Assembly: GCA_037191015.1 (NCBI GenBank)
Contig: JBBCKD010000010.1
Coordinates: 124,001 to 188,000 of the forward strand
Direction: 5' to 3'
Length of the DNA stretch: 64,000 nucleotides
Source of the DNA: Ravibacter sp037191015
GTDB lineage: Bacteria; Bacteroidota; Bacteroidia; Cytophagales; Spirosomataceae
The notes under the pieces were generated by a model. The model worked only from the letters and a program-made list of their open reading frames with translations. It was not told the origin of the DNA and did no database searches. Every line of letters starts with the position of its first letter. Within the stretch, counting starts at the first letter, position 1. The position numbers were made by a program, and so were the translations under genes. Below are positions 17,133-26,162 of this stretch, piece after piece.

Positions 17133-19268
17133 CTACTTCAGGGTAAGCAACACTTCCTTATGGGGGCCGGTTTCCCTGTAATCCTGCGAGACGACCTTGC
17201 CATGGCCCTGGTATATGACCTTGTAGCCTTTGTTTTCGAGAAGGAACAACGCGTCCCGCAGCGCCATGCCGCTTACATCGGGAAGACGCACTCCGGAGGT
17301 ATATTTCTTTTCCCAGGAGGTCTTTTCCCGGCCTTTCACACTACCTGTTACCCATTCGTTTTCCACGGCCGGCGCCTGCGGCAGCTTCATTTCGCCCGCT
17401 ATGGCCGTCAGGTCTTTCGAGTAGCCGGCCAGGTATACCGGGGCCGGTTCCTTTTCCGGCTTTTCCACCGGGACGTTGTGCAGGCTTACATCGTACAGGT
17501 AGATCCTGTCGGCGATTTCCTTGAAAACCGGGGCCGAAACACTGCCGCCGTAAAGGCTTGACAGGGAGTATCCCTTCGGATTATTGATAGAGACTATCAT
17601 GCTGTATTTCGGTTTATCCAGCGGGAAAAAGCCCGCGAAAGAGGCATGATACTTCCCTTCTTCCGGGCCTTTCGGGCCGTTCAACTGAGCGGTTCCCGTT
17701 TTCCCGGCTATGCTGTAATAAGGGGAGTTGATCTTATGGGCGGTTCCGTTGGCCACTACGCCCGCCAGCGCTTCTTTCATCTGCCTGATCGTAAATTCTG
17801 ACGCGATCGGTTCCTTGCTTACCTGGGGTGTGAATTCCTCTACCACCTGCTCATTGCTCCTGATCTGTTTTACCAGCATCGGCTTTACCATATAGCCGTC
17901 GTTTGCGACGGCATTGTAGAAGGTAAGCATTTTCAGGGGCGTAACCTTCATTTCGTAGCCGTGGGAGATGAAGGGCAGGGAAATAGATTTGTTCCAGCTC
18001 CTGTCGGAAGGCTTTTTGATGACAGACTCCGCTTCGCCTTCCATAGGAATGCCTGTTTGTCCCCGGAGCTGGAACTTGTCAAGATAGTAGCTGTATTTTT
18101 CGGGGTTTTTACCAAAGTACCGCTGGGCCAGCATCACCGTTCCCACGTTGCTCGAAACCTCTAGGATCTTCTTGACGGATATTGCGCCATATCCGAAACT
18201 CCTCACGTCGGAGACCGTGATGCTTCTCGTAATATTGTGCCGTCCGTTCCCGGTATTGATCATTTCCTGGTTGATATTGAACTTGCCTTCTTCCGTAGCA
18301 GCCATCAGTGTGGCCAGCTTGAACGTGGATCCCGGGTCGGACGCGTTCTGGAGGGCGTAGTTGTATACATCTTTCAGTACGCCTTTGTCGTTGGTGAAAT
18401 TGACCATCGCCTTGATTTCCCCGGTGGCTACTTCCATTACGACCACGCACCCGTTATCGGCATTGAAATTCAGTACGGCTTTCCGAAGCGCGGTCTCGGC
18501 AAAGTCCTGGATGTTCATGTCGAGCGTAGTATAGACATCCATGCCCGGCACGGGCCTTTCTATATAGTCGCCTATCGGGATCTTCATGTTGTTTTCCGCT
18601 AATTCAACCATCTGGGTGCCGCCTTTCCCTGCCAGGTAGGAATTGAAGCTGGCTTCTATCCCCGCCGGTTTGGATTTATCGGTGCCATGGGTTCCGATGG
18701 TCCTGCTGGCCATTTGTCCGAAGGGTTTATAACGGAGCGGAACGGTTTCAAAGACGCCTCCTCCTCCGCCTTTTGCCGGGGAGAAGAAGGGCATTTTCCG
18801 GATACGCTCCCTTTCAAAATGGTTTACGGTCCCGGAGATCAGCCGAAGGTACCTGCCCGATCCTTTCGAACGGCGTTTTTGACGGATCTCCTTTTCCAGG
18901 GTGGCGGCCGGCTTCCCGGGGAATTGCCCCGCAAATTCCTGGCAGAACGCTTTGATATGTTTTTCGAAATAGGAGCTGTCGGCGGTTTTGGCGTCGAAGC
19001 CTACGTGGTAAAACGGAAGCGAGGTAGCCAGTACGCTGGAATCGGAAGAATAGATATTTCCCCTGAGCGGTGCTATTTTAATAGTCCTCTCCCGGTTGGT
19101 TTCGGCTCTTTCTTTCCATGTTTTTCCCTCGTAGGTATCGAAATACTGTATGTCAATGAGTTTGAAAAATACGGCGATGCCAAGCAGCAGCATCGCTCCC
19201 GCGACGATATAGGCACGTAAGATGAGGATCTGCTTGTTGCTTTTTCCGCTTTTTACCGCTCTGGGCAT
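17133..19268 (-). CDS. ftsI: Penicillin-binding protein, septal transpeptidase FtsI/PBP2-type with PASTA domain
   Basis: 711 residues. One N-terminal membrane helix (ILILRAYIVAGAMLLLGIAVFF, split here) is followed by the PBP dimerisation domain (PLRGNIYSSD). The transpeptidase domain has S-x-x-K as STFK with Ser314, the S-x-N motif in SSNVG, and K-T-G in AGKTGTAQL. The last 65 residues form a PASTA domain (VRLPDVSGMALRDALFLLENKGY, split). It cross-links septal peptidoglycan in the periplasm. It is the last gene of a minus-strand run rsmH-ftsL-ftsI; murE, usually next, is not here, and the following gene is convergent. Confidence 0.95.
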   Translation of the reverse strand: MPRAVKSGKSNKQILILRAYIVAGAMLLLGIAVFFKLIDIQYFDTYEGKTWKERAETNRERTIKIAPLRGNIYSSDSSVLATSLPFYHVGFDAKTADSSYFEKHIKAFCQEFAGQFPGKPAATLEKEIRQKRRSKGSGRYLRLISGTVNHFERERIRKMPFFSPAKGGGGGVFETVPLRYKPFGQMASRTIGTHGTDKSKPAGIEASFNSYLAGKGGTQMVELAENNMKIPIGDYIERPVPGMDVYTTLDMNIQDFAETALRKAVLNFNADNGCVVVMEVATGEIKAMVNFTNDKGVLKDVYNYALQNASDPGSTFKLATLMAATEEGKFNINQEMINTGNGRHNITRSITVSDVRSFGYGAISVKKILEVSSNVGTVMLAQRYFGKNPEKYSYYLDKFQLRGQTGIPMEGEAESVIKKPSDRSWNKSISLPFISHGYEMKVTPLKMLTFYNAVANDGYMVKPMLVKQIRSNEQVVEEFTPQVSKEPIASEFTIRQMKEALAGVVANGTAHKINSPYYSIAGKTGTAQLNGPKGPEEGKYHASFAGFFPLDKPKYSMIVSINNPKGYSLSSLYGGSVSAPVFKEIADRIYLYDVSLHNVPVEKPEKEPAPVYLAGYSKDLTAIAGEMKLPQAPAVENEWVTGSVKGREKTSWEKKYTSGVRLPDVSGMALRDALFLLENKGYKVIYQGHGKVVSQDYRETGPHKEVLLTLK

Positions 19269-19314
19269 GGAATATAGTGTTTGAATGTGAAGCTAAAATT
19301 ACGGGCAGACGGCG

Positions 19315-19719
19315 TCAGTTTTCCAGTTCCGACCTGTTCACGACGATTTTTACAGGGGGAGCCTTACGCTCCATAATGCTGTCTTTCAGGATCTTGGCCT
19401 GTATGACCGACTGCTTTCCGCTTTTCATATTTTCCGCTACCAGGGTAGTGTATTCGGCCCTCATGTTCTCCGCCCGCTGGCTCAGCAATACCGTCTGTCG
19501 CGCATTCACTTCATCCCAATACCCGATCCGGCCCTGAACGATAAGAAGGAAGATAATCCACAGCAGATAGTTGAAGTAAGCTACCGGGACGCGCGTATCG
19601 TTAGGGTTGGCTTTGTTGGTTTCGGAAAAAAAACGGTCGAGCGGCAACAGCCTGTTCAGCCAGTTGAACAGCTTGTATTGGGGGCGGACTTTTAATGGCT
19701 CGGGTTGTTTCTTGGCCAT
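19315..19719 (-). CDS. FtsL-like cell division protein
   Basis: 134 residues with a cytoplasmic basic N-terminus, one membrane helix (FNYLLWIIFLLIVQGRIGYW, about 47-66) and a predicted coiled-coil of about 50 residues. This is the FtsL layout of Bacteroidota (FtsL-like, DUF with low sequence conservation). The assignment rests on architecture and on its place between rsmH (51 bases upstream) and ftsI (46 bases downstream), where ftsL is expected. It would bridge divisome proteins in the inner membrane. Confidence 0.85.
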   Translation of the reverse strand: MAKKQPEPLKVRPQYKLFNWLNRLLPLDRFFSETNKANPNDTRVPVAYFNYLLWIIFLLIVQGRIGYWDEVNARQTVLLSQRAENMRAEYTTLVAENMKSGKQSVIQAKILKDSIMERKAPPVKIVVNRSELEN

Positions 19720-19770
19720 GGTATTCGGTTCAATTTGGTGGATTTGTCAGGCAGATCAGCAGTAGTATGT

Positions 19771-20727
19771 CTATTCTGCAAGTCGTTCGGCTATTCTGAG
19801 CTTCGCGCTTCTTGCACGCGGGTTTCTGGCAATTTCGGCCTCATCGGCTTCAACAGGCTTCCGGGTTACCTGGTTGAACGGTTTTATGACATTCCCGTAA
19901 AAGTCTTTCGTCGGCTCCCCGCTGAAATCGCCTTTCTGGATAAAGTTTTTGACCAGGCGGTCTTCCAGGGAATGGTAAGACATGACGACAAGCCGTCCGT
20001 GCGGTTTGAGCACTTCGGGAGTTTGCTTAAGAAAATCCTCCAGCGCTTCCAGCTCCTTGTTTACCTCTATCCGGATAGCCTGGAAAACCTGGGCGTAATA
20101 CTTGAACTCTCTGAATTTCGGGGCAAACCGTTTGAGGATATCCGTCAGCTCGCGGGCGGTATTGATGGGGGCATTGTGCCTGCTTGCATAAATCGCCGTG
20201 GCGAGGGTCCGGGCGTTGTGTACTTCTCCGTACCGCCCCAGCACATTCTGGAGCTCGTCGGCAGAGTAGGTATTGACGACGTCCCATGCCGTGGCTTCTC
20301 CGTGAGAAGCGTCCATACGCATGTCGAGGGGAGCATCGAACCGTGTGGAAAAGCCTCGCTGAGGGTCGTCGATCTGGTGGGAGGACACGCCCAGGTCGGC
20401 CAGGATCCCGTCGACAGGGTCGATCCGGTGGATTTTCAGATAACGCTTCAGGTACCTGAAGTTTGCCTGGATGAAGAGGAAACGCGGGTCGTCCAGGAAT
20501 TCGCGGGCATTTTCATAAGCGTCGGGGTCCTGGTCGAAAGCGATAAGCCTTCCGTTGCCCAGCTTTTCCAGGATAGCCCTTGAATGCCCTCCTCCTCCGA
20601 AAGTGACATCTATGTAAGTCCCGTCCTTTTTGATGTCAAGCCCGGCCAGGCACTGGTCCGGCATCACGGGTACGTGATAGGGCAGCGTGTCCTGTCCGGA
20701 TGTCATATTGGTGTCGGGGGTGCTCAT
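19771..20727 (-). CDS. rsmH: 16S rRNA (cytosine1402-N4)-methyltransferase RsmH
   Basis: 318 residues. The SAM motif DVTFGGGGHSRAILEKLG is near residue 40, with DGILADLGVSSHQIDDPQRGFS and VMSYHSLEDRLVKNF further on, all typical of RsmH (MraW). The enzyme methylates N4 of C1402 in the 30S P site. ATG at 20725-20727 is used; an internal Met at residue 8 (20706) is an alternative start. It opens the small division cluster; mraZ, often directly upstream, is absent. Confidence 0.95.
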   Translation of the reverse strand: MSTPDTNMTSGQDTLPYHVPVMPDQCLAGLDIKKDGTYIDVTFGGGGHSRAILEKLGNGRLIAFDQDPDAYENAREFLDDPRFLFIQANFRYLKRYLKIHRIDPVDGILADLGVSSHQIDDPQRGFSTRFDAPLDMRMDASHGEATAWDVVNTYSADELQNVLGRYGEVHNARTLATAIYASRHNAPINTARELTDILKRFAPKFREFKYYAQVFQAIRIEVNKELEALEDFLKQTPEVLKPHGRLVVMSYHSLEDRLVKNFIQKGDFSGEPTKDFYGNVIKPFNQVTRKPVEADEAEIARNPRARSAKLRIAERLAE

Positions 20728-20747
20728 TTCTACCGGGCGATTTCAGG

Positions 20748-20755
20748 CAAATTTA
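20748..20755 (-). promoter_or_regulatory. -7 box candidate upstream of rsmH
   Basis: On the minus strand TAAATTTG, a perfect TAnnTTTG match 20 bases before the rsmH start. No TTG at the expected spacing was seen, so support is partial. Confidence 0.45.
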
Positions 20756-20860
20756 GTTAAATTGAAACGTACCTGTCCAGTGAGAAAACACGATTCTTGG
20801 AAAAGTAAAAGATTACGGGTGAATTATTGAAACCGGCTCCGGGGGCGGATGATAGTATGC

Positions 20861-20892
20861 TTGCATAATAAAGATAAGTTTTGTTAAATTTG
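20861..20892 (+). promoter_or_regulatory. Bacteroidota-type promoter of the MarR/FadN genes
   Basis: TTG at 20861-20863, a 21-base spacer, then TAAATTTG at 20885-20892. This leaves a leader of about 35 bases before the MarR gene. Confidence 0.7.
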
Positions 20893-20933
20893 CGTTTAAA
20901 GTTATCGGCAGAAGCATTGTAACCGGACCTCAT

Positions 20934-21416
20934 ATGCGTAAAGAAAAAACCGTCGATTTTCATATAAAATGGGCGTGGCACTCGATATCCAAGATGTATA
21001 ACGGGTTTGCTGCGCGCTTCGATATGACAATGGCGACCAGCTATGTTTTATTGAACATAGATATGGAGAAAGGCACTCCGGCTACCAAAATCGGGCCGTC
21101 GCTGGGTATGGAGCCCAGGAGCATGGTGCGGATGCTCAAAACAATGGAAGAGAAAGGGCTGATATACAGGGAAGTCGACGACAACGACAAACGGTTTGTC
21201 CGCATTGTGCTTACTTCCAAGGGAAAGGAGAAGCGTGAGCTGGCCCGCGACGGCGTAATCGGCTTTAACAATCTTATCAGGCAGAAGGTACCCCTTGAAA
21301 AGCTCGTCATCTTTTTTGATGTTATGCAGAGCATCAAGGCGATTGTGGAAGAGGAAAGCCAGAAGCTGAAGGCAGAAGGGGTGGCGAACGCGGACCTGGC
21401 GGACCCGGGTGAATAA
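20934..21416 (+). CDS. MarR family transcriptional regulator
   Basis: 160 residues with the winged-helix MarR core: a first helix with IKWAWHSISKMYN, the recognition region TPATKIGPSLGMEPRSMVRMLKTMEEKGL (split), and a wing REVDDNDKRFVRIVLTSKGK. It lies 55 bases upstream of the fused beta-oxidation enzyme. MarR genes directly before FadN-type genes are common in Bacteroidota, so it most likely controls fatty-acid oxidation, possibly in response to acyl-CoA. This regulatory role is inferred from position only. Confidence 0.9.
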   Translation: MRKEKTVDFHIKWAWHSISKMYNGFAARFDMTMATSYVLLNIDMEKGTPATKIGPSLGMEPRSMVRMLKTMEEKGLIYREVDDNDKRFVRIVLTSKGKEKRELARDGVIGFNNLIRQKVPLEKLVIFFDVMQSIKAIVEEESQKLKAEGVANADLADPGE

Positions 21417-21471
21417 TAGTAGAAAAGTACAAACCATCTCGTTACAGAGCTAAGAAAACAGATTTTAACTT

Positions 21472-23877
21472 ATGAGCAGGAAAATCCGCAAAGTTGCCGT
21501 GCTGGGGTCAGGAATAATGGGTTCCAGGATCGCATGTCATTTTGCCAACATCGGTGTAGAGGTATTGTTGCTGGACATCGTGCCCGCGGAGCCTACACCG
21601 GCCGAAGAAGCAAAGGGCCTTACCTTAGAACATCCCGCCGTCCGGAACCGTATTGTAAATGAATCATTTCAGAATACCCTGAAAGCTACGCCGGCGGCGC
21701 TCTACTCCCCTGCTCTCGCATCCAATATCAGGCTCGGGAATTTCGACGATAACCTGAAGGATATTAAAGACTACGATTGGGTAATAGAGGCGGTGGTCGA
21801 GCGGCTAGACATCAAGAAATCGCTCTACGAAAAAGTGGATTCGCTGCGTAAGCCGGGTACGCTCGTCAGCTCCAACACTTCCGGGATACCTATTCACCTG
21901 ATGGCGGAGGGAAGAAGCGAGGACTTCAGGAAGCATTTCTGCGGAACCCATTTTTTTAACCCGCCGAGATACCTGCGGCTTCTTGAAATCATTCCCGCAC
22001 CGGATACCGATCCCGGTATCGTGGATTTTCTTATGTATTACGGGGACTTGTTTCTCGGTAAAACCACCGTTTTATGCAAGGATACCCCCGGGTTTATCGC
22101 CAACAGACTGGGTATATACGCGCTGCTTCAGACGATAAGGATTTCGGGTGAGCTGGGCCTTACCATTGAAGAGGTAGACAAGCTCACCGGCCCGGTCAGC
22201 GGCAAGCCGAAGTCCGGTACATTCAGGCTGTCGGACGTGGTCGGTCTTGATACTACCGTGAACGTGGCCCGGAACCTCTATGCGTCGGGAGAGGGTACCG
22301 ACGAGTCGCGGGACGGCTTTTTACTGCCGGATATCGTCGGGAAGCTATATGAGAAAAAATGGCTTGGCGATAAAACCGGCCAGGGATTCTATAAAAAGAT
22401 AAAGGACGACAAAGGGAAATCGGTCATTCTGGCGCTCGATATGGAAACGCTTGAATACAGGCCTTCGGCAAAAGTGAAGCTGGATACGCTGGATGCCGTC
22501 AAATCGATTGAGAGCCTGCCCAAACGGCTCTCGGCGCTGATGGAAGGGAAAGACAAGGCCGGGGAGTTTTACAGGAGGACCTTTGCAGATATTTCGCGTT
22601 ACGCTTCGCTGAGGATCCCTGAAATAGCCGATGAGCTCTACCGGATCGACCAGGCGATCACTACCGGGTTTGGCTGGCAGCTGGGTATTTTCGAAACCTG
22701 GGATGCGATCGGCGTTCAGAAAGGTATCGATGTCATGGAAAGCCTGGGCCTGAGGCCGGCTGACTGGGTCTACGATATGATCAATGCCGGGAATGTGTCT
22801 TTCTATAAAACCGAAAAAGGAAAACGGCTGTATTACGATATAGGGGCCAAGGCGTACAAGCCGGTGCCGGGACAGGAAGGATTCCTGATATTGAGCAATC
22901 TTTCCGACAATATTGTATGGAAAAATGCCGGGTCGTCGCTGTATGATCTCGGTGACGGGATCCTGAACCTCGAGTTCCATTCCAAAATGAATACGATGGG
23001 GGCCGAGGTGATAGAAGGCATCAACAAAGGCATATCGGTAGCCGAAAAGGATTTCAGGGGCCTCGTTATAGGCAATGAAGGCGTAGAGGCTTTCTCGGCC
23101 GGAGCCAACCTGGCCATGCTGTTCATGCTGGCGATCGAGCAGGAGTTCGATGAGATCAATATGGTGATAGGGCAGTTCCAGAAGACCATGATGCGGGCGA
23201 GGTATTCGTCTATCCCGGTCGTAACCGCCCCTCATTCACTTACCCTCGGAGGAGGATGTGAGCTGAACCTGCACGCCGACAAGATTGTAGCGAGCGCCGA
23301 GCTGTATATGGGACTGGTCGAATTGGGAGTGGGACTGATACCGGCAGGCGCCGGGACAAAAGAAATGGCATTACGCTGTTCGGATCTCTATCAGAAGGGA
23401 GATCCCGAGCTCAATATTCTCCAGAATGCTTTTATGAACATAGCGCAGGCGAAAGTCTCCACCTCTGCCCGGGAAGCTTTTGAAATGAACTACCTGCAGG
23501 AGAAAGACCAGATAGTGCTCAACAGGAGCCGGCTGATAGCCGAGGCCAAGCAGGCTACCGTCGAACTGGCGGAAAACGGGTATACCCAGCCTAAGGAAAG
23601 AAATGACATCAAAGTTCAGGGACGCAGCGGGATCGCCCTTTTTATGGCGGGGATTGAGCAGATGAAGATAGCTAACTATATTACCGAATACGACGGTAAG
23701 ATCGCAGCCAAACTCGCTTATGTAATTTGCGGGGGTGATCTGAGCTATTCCCAGGCTGTGTCGGAACAATACCTGATCGACCTGGAAAGGGAAGCGTTTT
23801 TATCACTATGCGGCGAGAAAAAGACGCTGGAAAGAATGCAGGGCCTGCTGAACGGAGGAAAAGTGCCGAGGAATTAG
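21472..23877 (+). CDS. Fused 3-hydroxyacyl-CoA dehydrogenase / enoyl-CoA hydratase (FadN-like)
   Basis: 801 residues. The NAD-binding Rossmann motif VAVLGSGIMGSRIACHFA is at the N-terminus, and the dehydrogenase part continues with VVERLDIKKSLYEKVD, SSNTSGIPIHLMAE and HFFNPPRYLRLLEII. A second dehydrogenase C-domain follows (TGFGWQLGIFETWDAIGVQKG, split). The enoyl-CoA hydratase/isomerase part comes last, with FSAGANLAMLFML and TLGGGCELNLHADKIVAS. This dehydrogenase-first order is that of Bacillus FadN, the reverse of E. coli FadB. It catalyses two successive beta-oxidation steps in the cytosol. A thiolase gene, its usual partner, is not adjacent. Confidence 0.92.
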   Translation: MSRKIRKVAVLGSGIMGSRIACHFANIGVEVLLLDIVPAEPTPAEEAKGLTLEHPAVRNRIVNESFQNTLKATPAALYSPALASNIRLGNFDDNLKDIKDYDWVIEAVVERLDIKKSLYEKVDSLRKPGTLVSSNTSGIPIHLMAEGRSEDFRKHFCGTHFFNPPRYLRLLEIIPAPDTDPGIVDFLMYYGDLFLGKTTVLCKDTPGFIANRLGIYALLQTIRISGELGLTIEEVDKLTGPVSGKPKSGTFRLSDVVGLDTTVNVARNLYASGEGTDESRDGFLLPDIVGKLYEKKWLGDKTGQGFYKKIKDDKGKSVILALDMETLEYRPSAKVKLDTLDAVKSIESLPKRLSALMEGKDKAGEFYRRTFADISRYASLRIPEIADELYRIDQAITTGFGWQLGIFETWDAIGVQKGIDVMESLGLRPADWVYDMINAGNVSFYKTEKGKRLYYDIGAKAYKPVPGQEGFLILSNLSDNIVWKNAGSSLYDLGDGILNLEFHSKMNTMGAEVIEGINKGISVAEKDFRGLVIGNEGVEAFSAGANLAMLFMLAIEQEFDEINMVIGQFQKTMMRARYSSIPVVTAPHSLTLGGGCELNLHADKIVASAELYMGLVELGVGLIPAGAGTKEMALRCSDLYQKGDPELNILQNAFMNIAQAKVSTSAREAFEMNYLQEKDQIVLNRSRLIAEAKQATVELAENGYTQPKERNDIKVQGRSGIALFMAGIEQMKIANYITEYDGKIAAKLAYVICGGDLSYSQAVSEQYLIDLEREAFLSLCGEKKTLERMQGLLNGGKVPRN

Positions 23878-23963
23878 ATTTTCCTCTTTCCGGCCTTTAG
23901 TGGAATAACATGTATCGGGAACCCTCACTTTATAAGAGGAGATCCGGGAATTCTTAATTTGAT

Positions 23964-24419
23964 ATGATTTCAAAAAAAGCAAAATACGCATTAAAAGCGC
24001 TTAAGGTGCTTGCAAGGGAATATGGAAAGGGGCCTGTTTTGATTTCATATATTTCTGAAAAAGAGAGAATTCCCAAAAAATTTCTTGAAGCAATCCTGCT
24101 CGACTTAAGAAATAACGGTGTTCTTCAGAGCCAGAAAGGTAAGGGAGGGGGATATATGCTGCGTATACCCCCCGAAGAAGTTTCTTTTTCTAAAGTGATC
24201 CGGGTGATCGACGGCCCCATCTCACCGACGCTCTGTGTTTCGCTCTATTTTTACGGCAAGTGCGACGACTGCCCGAGCGAGGAGGAGTGCACGCTCCGGA
24301 ATGTGATGCAAAGATGGCGGGATGCCAACCTGGCCGTACTGGACGGCGCTAACCTGGTCGACCTTATAGGAAACGAGGGTAGCAGCGAGGCCGGCAACGG
24401 ACCCGTTAACGAAGAGTAA
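23964..24419 (+). CDS. Rrf2 family transcriptional regulator
   Basis: 151 residues with the Rrf2 winged helix: ISKKAKYALKALKVLAREYG, then LISYISEKERIPKKFLEAILLDLRNNGVL (split) and the GKGGGYMLRIP wing. The cysteine cluster C91, C100, C103 and C109 (LCVSL..GKCDDC..EEC) could hold an Fe-S cluster, as in IscR or NsrR relatives. It starts 86 bases after the FadN gene on the same strand and could be co-transcribed or independent. The regulated genes and signal are unknown. Confidence 0.92.
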   Translation: MISKKAKYALKALKVLAREYGKGPVLISYISEKERIPKKFLEAILLDLRNNGVLQSQKGKGGGYMLRIPPEEVSFSKVIRVIDGPISPTLCVSLYFYGKCDDCPSEEECTLRNVMQRWRDANLAVLDGANLVDLIGNEGSSEAGNGPVNEE

Positions 24420-24455
24420 GGCTTTTGCGCAGTGCGCGTCGATCCGCGGCAATTA

Positions 24456-25916
24456 TCACTCGGCTTCTTTGTACAGGCCCAGCTCACTAATGGCGACCGC
24501 AGCAGGGCATCGTGTGATGTTCAGCCTGAGTTTCTGTGCGGTAACAGGCTGATCGAACCTGACAAGCCGCCGGGCGCCCACGGATGTGCCTTCATGGATT
24601 TTCTTCCATTTGCCGCCCTCTTCCACCTCTATCGTAAATTTCTCTATCCTCTGGCCGAGCCTGATGTTTTCCCGGATGTCGAAGATATCGAAAGTAACCG
24701 GCCTGTTTAAGGTGATGGTCAGGTTAGGAGTTTCAAAGTCGTCGTCGGTTGCCCAGTAGGTATCCTTCCGGTTGTCAACCAGGTTTTTGGTGCCGTAGAC
24801 CGAATTGTAGCCGCGTACATTGGAAGCCTTCAGGTTTGCTCCGCGCAGGAGGTTTTCCCTGAAGGTAAGGGCCAGCTTTTGTCCCAGGGCCTTCAGTACG
24901 GCAACGTCGCCATCGTCGAGGAGCCCGCGGGTATCCGGCGCTAAACCGAGATCGAGCCCGGCCCCGCGACCTACGCTCTGCAGGTACAGGGAAAACAGCT
25001 CATCCGCTGATTTTGCTTTTTCTTCAGGATGGTAGAACCAGCCTTTTCTCATGGGAACGTCGCATTCGGCAGGCATCCAATACTTGCCGTCCCTGTGCCC
25101 GACCGGGCTTTCAGGATAGTTTGCCTGTCCGGGTACGGCATGATTGACGCCGGCCGGCGGCTGGGGTGTAAACGTGGCCCAGTGGGTTTCTGCGGCTACT
25201 CCTTTTTCATTGCCTACCCAGCGTACATCCCAGCCCACGTCACTGAAAATATTGGCTTTGGGCTGGAGTTTCCGGGTCAGCTCCGACCAGGTATTGTCCC
25301 AGTCGTAGTATACCGTATTATCGATAGCGCGCTTTTCCCTGGCTCCTCCGTAGTAGCCGTCGCCGCCGTTGGCCCCGTCATGCCAGGACATAAAAAGCTC
25401 TCCGTAGTTGGTATACAGTTCGCGGAGCTGATCGCGATAGATCTGGAGGTATTGCGGAGTTCCATAGGCAGGGTGATTACGGTCCCACGGAGAACAGTAA
25501 ACCCCGAATCTGAGACCATGCTTCCTGGCAGCTTCTTCAAACTCTTTTACCATGTCCCCTTTCCCGTCTCTGAAAGGGCTTTTGCTGATATTGTATTCAG
25601 TGGTTTTCGTGGGCCAGAGTGCAAACCCGTCGTGGTGCTTGGCTACCAGTACAATACCGCGCATCCCTCCGTCTTTCGCTGCTTTTACTATCTGTTCCGC
25701 GCTGAACTGCTGTGGATTGAAAATCTTCGGATCTGCATCGCCATATCCCCATTCCTTGTTTTCGTAAGTAGTAGGGGTAAAATGAACGAGCCCGTAAAAC
25801 TCTGTATCGTGCCATTCCAGTTGCCGTTGTGTCGGAATCGCACCATATGGCTTGGGTGGTACCTGGGCCCAGGCAGCAGTGGCCAGTCCGAAAATGAAGT
25901 AAAAGATTCTTTTCAT
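24456..25916 (-). CDS. Alpha-L-fucosidase, GH29, with discoidin-like C-terminal domain
   Basis: 486 residues with a signal peptide (RIFYFIFGLATAAWA, cleavage near residue 18). The GH29 catalytic barrel shows FYGLVHFTPTTYENKEWGYG, VLVAKHHDGFALWPTKTTEYN (split) and the nucleophile region LFMSWHDGANGGDGYYGG, where Asp of the WHDG motif is the expected nucleophile. The C-terminal 140 residues (NVRGYNSVYGTKNLVDNRKDTYW and on) resemble an F5/8 discoidin carbohydrate-binding domain. It would release fucose from glycans in the periplasm or at the surface. No SusC/SusD pair or other glycosidase is adjacent, so this is not a polysaccharide utilisation locus. Confidence 0.93.
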   Translation of the reverse strand: MKRIFYFIFGLATAAWAQVPPKPYGAIPTQRQLEWHDTEFYGLVHFTPTTYENKEWGYGDADPKIFNPQQFSAEQIVKAAKDGGMRGIVLVAKHHDGFALWPTKTTEYNISKSPFRDGKGDMVKEFEEAARKHGLRFGVYCSPWDRNHPAYGTPQYLQIYRDQLRELYTNYGELFMSWHDGANGGDGYYGGAREKRAIDNTVYYDWDNTWSELTRKLQPKANIFSDVGWDVRWVGNEKGVAAETHWATFTPQPPAGVNHAVPGQANYPESPVGHRDGKYWMPAECDVPMRKGWFYHPEEKAKSADELFSLYLQSVGRGAGLDLGLAPDTRGLLDDGDVAVLKALGQKLALTFRENLLRGANLKASNVRGYNSVYGTKNLVDNRKDTYWATDDDFETPNLTITLNRPVTFDIFDIRENIRLGQRIEKFTIEVEEGGKWKKIHEGTSVGARRLVRFDQPVTAQKLRLNITRCPAAVAISELGLYKEAE

Positions 25917-26071
25917 TTTTTAACAGAGTTGTTTGAAAGCGAATCTAATGAAATGTCACCAGAATAGTGCGAAAATAGTCAATTTAGATTCCGATACCTC
26001 CCCGTTCTATCCGCCTTTCGTTTATCAGCGGGCGGTTTGCCCGGCCCGAAAGTTCTTTATCGGCCTCAATG

Positions 26072-26102
26072 TTGTCTTTTACCGCCGGTGTCCTTAATTT
26101 CG
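26072..26102 (+). promoter_or_regulatory. Promoter candidate of the orphan histidine kinase
   Basis: TTG at 26072-26074, a 20-base spacer, then TAATTTCG at 26095-26102, one mismatch from TAnnTTTG. The leader would be about 55 bases. Confidence 0.45.
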
Positions 26103-26162
26103 CCGTACTAAATTCCTGGCAGATCTAACAAATATACACTATTAAGAGGCTTTCCTGGTCCG

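Noticed and set aside
20757..20981. Possible mraZ upstream of rsmH
   Set aside because: The only open frame there encodes 74 residues without any MraZ (SpoVT/AbrB-like) motif and overlaps the MarR promoter and start.
22345..23235. 296-codon open frame on the minus strand
   Set aside because: Antisense to the FadN-type gene, which is a strong full-length family match; the reverse product has no recognisable features.
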